Origin: Gemmatimonas sp. | GTDB lineage: Bacteria > Gemmatimonadota > Gemmatimonadetes > Gemmatimonadales > Gemmatimonadaceae | Assembly (NCBI GenBank): GCA_025361705.1 | Contig: JANYJW010000012.1 | Coordinates: forward strand, 1-64,000 | Reading direction: 5' to 3' | DNA: 64,000 nucleotides | Part shown: piece by piece, positions 61,176-64,000 of the stretch | Position numbering within the stretch: the first letter of the stretch is position 1 | How the letters are laid out: the number at the start of each line of letters is the position of its first letter | Made by a program: the position numbers and the translations under genes | Notes under the pieces: model-generated | Database searches by the model: none | Told to the model about the DNA's origin: nothing | Seen by the model: the letters and a program-made list of their open reading frames with translations, nothing else

Positions 61176-61481
61176 GTGATCAAGGAATTCGTTGCGTTTC
61201 TCAAGCAGTACGGCGTCGTTGGTCTTGCCATCGCGGTCATCATCGGCGGAAAGCTCAATGACCTCGTGACGGCGGTGGTGAGCGGACTGCTGATGCCCAT
61301 CGTTGGCGCCGCGACCTCTGCCGCCGGCGGCGACTGGCGCACGTGGGTCGTGCCGGTGGGCCCCATCAACTTCGAGCTGGGCAAGGTGCTTGGCGCCGGC
61401 ATCGACTTCGTCATCGTCGCCTTCATCGTCTTCTGGATGGCCAAGAAGATCCTGCGCGAAGAGCAGGTCGCCAAGAAGTAG
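61176..61481 (+). CDS. MscL-like large-conductance mechanosensitive channel
   Basis: 101 residues from a GTG at 61176 with GGAGCGG upstream. IKEFVAFLKQYGVVGLAIAV is the N-terminal amphipathic helix and first membrane helix, with pore residues GGKLNDLVTAVVSGLLMP. FVIVAFIVFWMAKKIL is the second helix, ending in a charged tail. It is shorter than E. coli MscL (136 residues) mainly in the periplasmic loop and C-terminal bundle, as in a common short branch. It would open under membrane tension to save cells from osmotic shock. Confidence 0.8.
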   Translation: MIKEFVAFLKQYGVVGLAIAVIIGGKLNDLVTAVVSGLLMPIVGAATSAAGGDWRTWVVPVGPINFELGKVLGAGIDFVIVAFIVFWMAKKILREEQVAKK

Positions 61482-61502
61482 CGCCGTCCGGGGCGACAAC
61501 GC

Positions 61503-62408
61503 GTGACCACCGGCGAGCGGCTGGCGGCGGAGCTGCGTCGCGCCTGGTGCGGCGAGCCGTGGCATGGGCCATCCGTGGCCGCCGTCCTCGGGCGACTCGA
61601 CGCGCGGCGTGCGGCGCATGCGCGCTGGCGCGGCTCGCATTCGCCATGGGAACTCGTGCGGCACCTCACGACGTGGGTGGACGTGCCGCTGCGGCGGCTC
61701 GACGATGCGGCGTACGAGCCGACCGTGGACGCGGACTTTCCGGTGCCGGCCACCGGGGACGACGCGCAGTGGCAGCGCGACGTGACCGCGCTGGGGGCAG
61801 CCATCGAGGCGCTTGCTGTCCGTGTCTCGGCGATGTCCGACGCGGCACTCGACGTGCCCGTCGGCGTGCGAGGCTATACCGTCACGCGCATGGTCGATGG
61901 CGTGGTGCAGCACCTCGCGTATCATGCGGGGCAGGCGGCGCTCCTTGCGCGGCCCAAGGAGGAGGTGGCCAATCTCCTCGCGCCGGCCCCGCTATTTCCG
62001 CTTGGCGCTGTCGCGATGGCCGAGATTGGCAATCGCTACATGGTCGGCGCGCACTTTGATCCACCGCGCGCGCTCGGATGGGGGCTCATCATGCTCGGCG
62101 CCGCGCTGGCATACTGGGCGCACGAGCACTTCGTGGCGCGTCGCACGCCGGCGGCGCCGTGGCGCGCCCCGCGCTCCATCGTGCGTGCCGGGCCGTACCG
62201 ATTCACGCGCAACCCGATGTACCTGGGCTTCCTGATCATCCAGGCGGGCATCGGCTGCGTCCGGCTCAATCCGCTCTACCTCATCTTGCTGCTCCCGACG
62301 TGGGCGTTCATCCACTGGGGCGTCGTGCTGCGCGAGGAACCGTTCCTGCTGCGCACGTTCGGCGCGTCGTACCAGCAACTGCTCGACAGCACGCGGCGCT
62401 GGTTCTAG
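61503..62408 (+). CDS. Fusion of a DinB-like domain with an isoprenylcysteine methyltransferase-like domain
   Basis: 301 residues from a GTG at 61503. Residues about 1-155 are a DinB-like four-helix bundle (SPWELVRHLTTWVDVPL, MVDGVVQHLAYHAGQAALL) with metal-binding histidines. Residues 165-301 are a membrane methyltransferase of the ICMT/PEMT family: two or three helices and the SAM-binding GPYRFTRNPMYLGFLI with conserved Arg-His-Pro-like pattern, then REEPFLLRTFGASYQQL. No stop or frameshift between them is seen. The combination is unusual; target and methyl acceptor unknown. Confidence 0.75.
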   Translation: MTTGERLAAELRRAWCGEPWHGPSVAAVLGRLDARRAAHARWRGSHSPWELVRHLTTWVDVPLRRLDDAAYEPTVDADFPVPATGDDAQWQRDVTALGAAIEALAVRVSAMSDAALDVPVGVRGYTVTRMVDGVVQHLAYHAGQAALLARPKEEVANLLAPAPLFPLGAVAMAEIGNRYMVGAHFDPPRALGWGLIMLGAALAYWAHEHFVARRTPAAPWRAPRSIVRAGPYRFTRNPMYLGFLIIQAGIGCVRLNPLYLILLLPTWAFIHWGVVLREEPFLLRTFGASYQQLLDSTRRWF

Positions 62409-62423
62409 CCACGCAGGTGTCGG

Positions 62424-64000
62424 TCACGTGCCGCGCCGCTTGGCGCGCGCCGTCGGGGCGGCCTCCAGCGGGTTGTCGGGCCAGTGGTGCTTGGGGTAGC
62501 GGCCGCGCAGGTCCTTGCGCACCTCGAAGTACGAACGCGCCCAGAAGCCGGCGAGGTCGCGGGTCACCTGCACGGGGCGCTGTGCGGGCGAGAGCAGATG
62601 CAGCGTCAGCGGTACGCGCCCCTCGCCCACGCGCGGCGTGTCCGCCAAGCCGAACAACTCCTGGAGCCGCACGGAGAGCCCCGGCGCCGAGGCATCGGTG
62701 TAGTCGATGGGCAGGCGCGACCCGCTCGGCACGACGCAGTGCGTCGGCGCCAGCGCGTCCAGGCGGTCGCGCTGCTTCCACGTGAGCCATCCGAGCAGGG
62801 CGTCGGCGACATCGAGACGCGCGAGCGCGTTGAGCGTGCCGGCTGACTGAAGCCCGGGGAGAAGCCAAGCGTCGAGTGTCGCGCGCAGCGCGTCGTCACT
62901 CACGGCGGGATACGCGGTGTCGATGGCGTGCGCAAAGGCAAGGCGCGCGCGCAGCGCGACGGCGCGATCCTCCCAGCGCAGCACGGCAAGCCCCTCGTCG
63001 CGCACGACCTCCAGCAGCGCTGCCGCCGCTTCGTCAGCGTCGGGCGCATCGACGCGGCGTTCGCGCAGGGTGATGGCGCCCAGCCGCGTGACGCGCGTGA
63101 GCCGCAGGGTGCGCCGCGCCGCATCCCAGTGTCGCACGTCGTCCTCGGTGGCGTGCGCCCCGAAGTGTTGCTGGACGTCGCCTGCGTCGATGGCCGCTGC
63201 CATCCAGATGCGACTTTCACGCGGGTCGCCGTCGACATCGGCGATGGCCAGCCATTCGGCGGCGCCAAGCGGCTGAGGAACAAGGAACGTGGCTCCGCGT
63301 CCATTGCGCAGCAGATAGCGCCCCGGTTCGCCCGGACGCTGGCGCGCGAGCCGATCGGGATACGCGAGCGCCACGAGCAGGCCGACAGCGCGCTCTCGCG
63401 TGGCGGCGGCCGTGGCGGCGGCCGTGGCGGCGGCCGTGGCGGCGTGGGTGGCGACTGCAGCAGCGTCGTTGGTGTTCTCGGACTCGCCGTCGCGTCCGCG
63501 TGCGGCTGGCACGCCGAGCGTGCGCCGCAGCGCGTCGGCCTCTTGCCTGACACGCTGCACCCGCGCGCGGTCGGCGCGATGCGCGCTCGCAAACACGGGG
63601 TCGCGCAATGCGCGCACCCGGTCGGCCAAGTCGGCGTCACCCTGGGCGGCCTCGCGGTCGAACAGGTCGCGCTCGCCGAGGAGGGCCGCAATGTCGCACG
63701 CGAGCGCGCCGAGTCCCAGCTGGTGTCCGCGCGCCACGAGGTGCGCGAGCCGCGGGTGGGCTCCCAGTGCGGCCACTCGGCGTCCGTGCGCGGTGATGCG
63801 ACCGGCAGCGTCAATGGCATCAAGGTCATGCAACAGGGTGCGCGCCTGCCGCAGGGCGCCGTCGGGCGGTGCATCGAGCCACGCCAGCGCGTGTGCGTCG
63901 TCGATGCCGGCGACCGCCAGCTCGAGTGCGAGCGGCGCCAGGTCGGTCTCGAGCATCTCGGGGGTGCGGTGCGCCAACAGCTGGGCGTCGTCGCCCTCTG
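62424..64000 (-). CDS. hrpB: ATP-dependent helicase HrpB, C-terminal part (continues beyond window)
   Basis: At least 525 codons are inside the window and the frame continues past 64000, so the N-terminal DEAH motor domains are outside. Visible are the HA2 region (PRLAHLVARGHQLGLGALAC), the OB-like domain and the HrpB C-terminal domain ending QVTRDLAGFWARSYFEVRKD and LRGRYPKHHWPDNP, which is diagnostic for HrpB. HrpB is a DExH RNA/DNA helicase of unclear physiological role. An Ala-Thr repeat near 63400 is encoded by a 12-bp minisatellite. Confidence 0.93.
   Translation of the reverse strand, partial: EGDDAQLLAHRTPEMLETDLAPLALELAVAGIDDAHALAWLDAPPDGALRQARTLLHDLDAIDAAGRITAHGRRVAALGAHPRLAHLVARGHQLGLGALACDIAALLGERDLFDREAAQGDADLADRVRALRDPVFASAHRADRARVQRVRQEADALRRTLGVPAARGRDGESENTNDAAAVATHAATAAATAAATAAATRERAVGLLVALAYPDRLARQRPGEPGRYLLRNGRGATFLVPQPLGAAEWLAIADVDGDPRESRIWMAAAIDAGDVQQHFGAHATEDDVRHWDAARRTLRLTRVTRLGAITLRERRVDAPDADEAAAALLEVVRDEGLAVLRWEDRAVALRARLAFAHAIDTAYPAVSDDALRATLDAWLLPGLQSAGTLNALARLDVADALLGWLTWKQRDRLDALAPTHCVVPSGSRLPIDYTDASAPGLSVRLQELFGLADTPRVGEGRVPLTLHLLSPAQRPVQVTRDLAGFWARSYFEVRKDLRGRYPKHHWPDNPLEAAPTARAKRRGT
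63400..63444. repeat. 12-bp coding minisatellite in hrpB
   Basis: GTGGCGGCGGCC occurs nearly four times in tandem and encodes the repeated Ala-Thr-Ala-Ala linker in HrpB. Unit length is a multiple of three, so copy-number change alters a flexible linker without a frameshift. Confidence 0.8.

Overview
The window is GC-rich DNA, densely packed on both strands, with many lipoproteins and secreted hydrolases, hybrid histidine kinases and frequent ATGA/GTGA start-stop overlaps. This fits a Gram-negative heterotroph of the Gemmatimonadota type. That placement is an inference from gene style; no rRNA or other phylogenetic marker lies in the window. No tRNA, rRNA or CRISPR array was seen.

Left part (1-9.9 kb) is accessory. 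It begins with two unknown genes (one GAF-like) closed by a well-formed integron attC site that contains the stop codon of the second gene. Next come a truncated IS3-type element, a secreted GH5 glycosidase and a run of toxin-antitoxin-like modules: a nucleotidyltransferase with a winged-helix partner, a Fic protein, a HipB with only a frameshifted HipA N-terminal domain, and a complete hipBA operon. At least three copies of a CATAT-N4-5-STGTTAT-like repeat precede the complete hipBA.

The 9.9-35.8 kb part is mostly chromosomal housekeeping and signalling: two MacB/FtsX permeases without an ATPase; a decayed PAS protein; a methionine-type aminotransferase coupled to an omega-amidase-like hydrolase; a substrate-binding lipoprotein overlapping a hybrid histidine kinase; a decayed stretch with B12-cap-like and CpcT-like pieces; an M16 peptidase; a second hybrid kinase followed by an M1 aminopeptidase and an SGNH-like lipoprotein; a CDF-type transporter; and a minus-strand operon for a TRAP transporter with a TatT lipoprotein, DctP and a DctQ-DctM fusion.

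The 36-50.1 kb part holds secreted carbohydrate and protein hydrolases: GH2, an Ig-repeat M8-like metalloprotease coupled to a PocR sensor, GH35, a one-domain asparaginase coupled to a two-domain M42 peptidase whose first domain has lost its metal ligands, a class C beta-lactamase-like hydrolase, an LpxR-like lipid A deacylase, MsrB and a phosphodiester glycosidase.

The 50.3-60.6 kb part is a complete uptake [NiFe]-hydrogenase operon: small and large subunits, cytochrome b, endopeptidase, hypA, hypB, hypF, hypC, hypD, hypE and a rhodanese. Most genes overlap by 4-20 bp. The electron route would be H2 to the large subunit, FeS clusters of the small subunit, cytochrome b and the quinone pool. 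The HypA is unusual in lacking the zinc-binding domain. The window ends with a DUF1569 protein, an MscL-like channel, a DinB-ICMT-like fusion and the C-terminal part of HrpB helicase.
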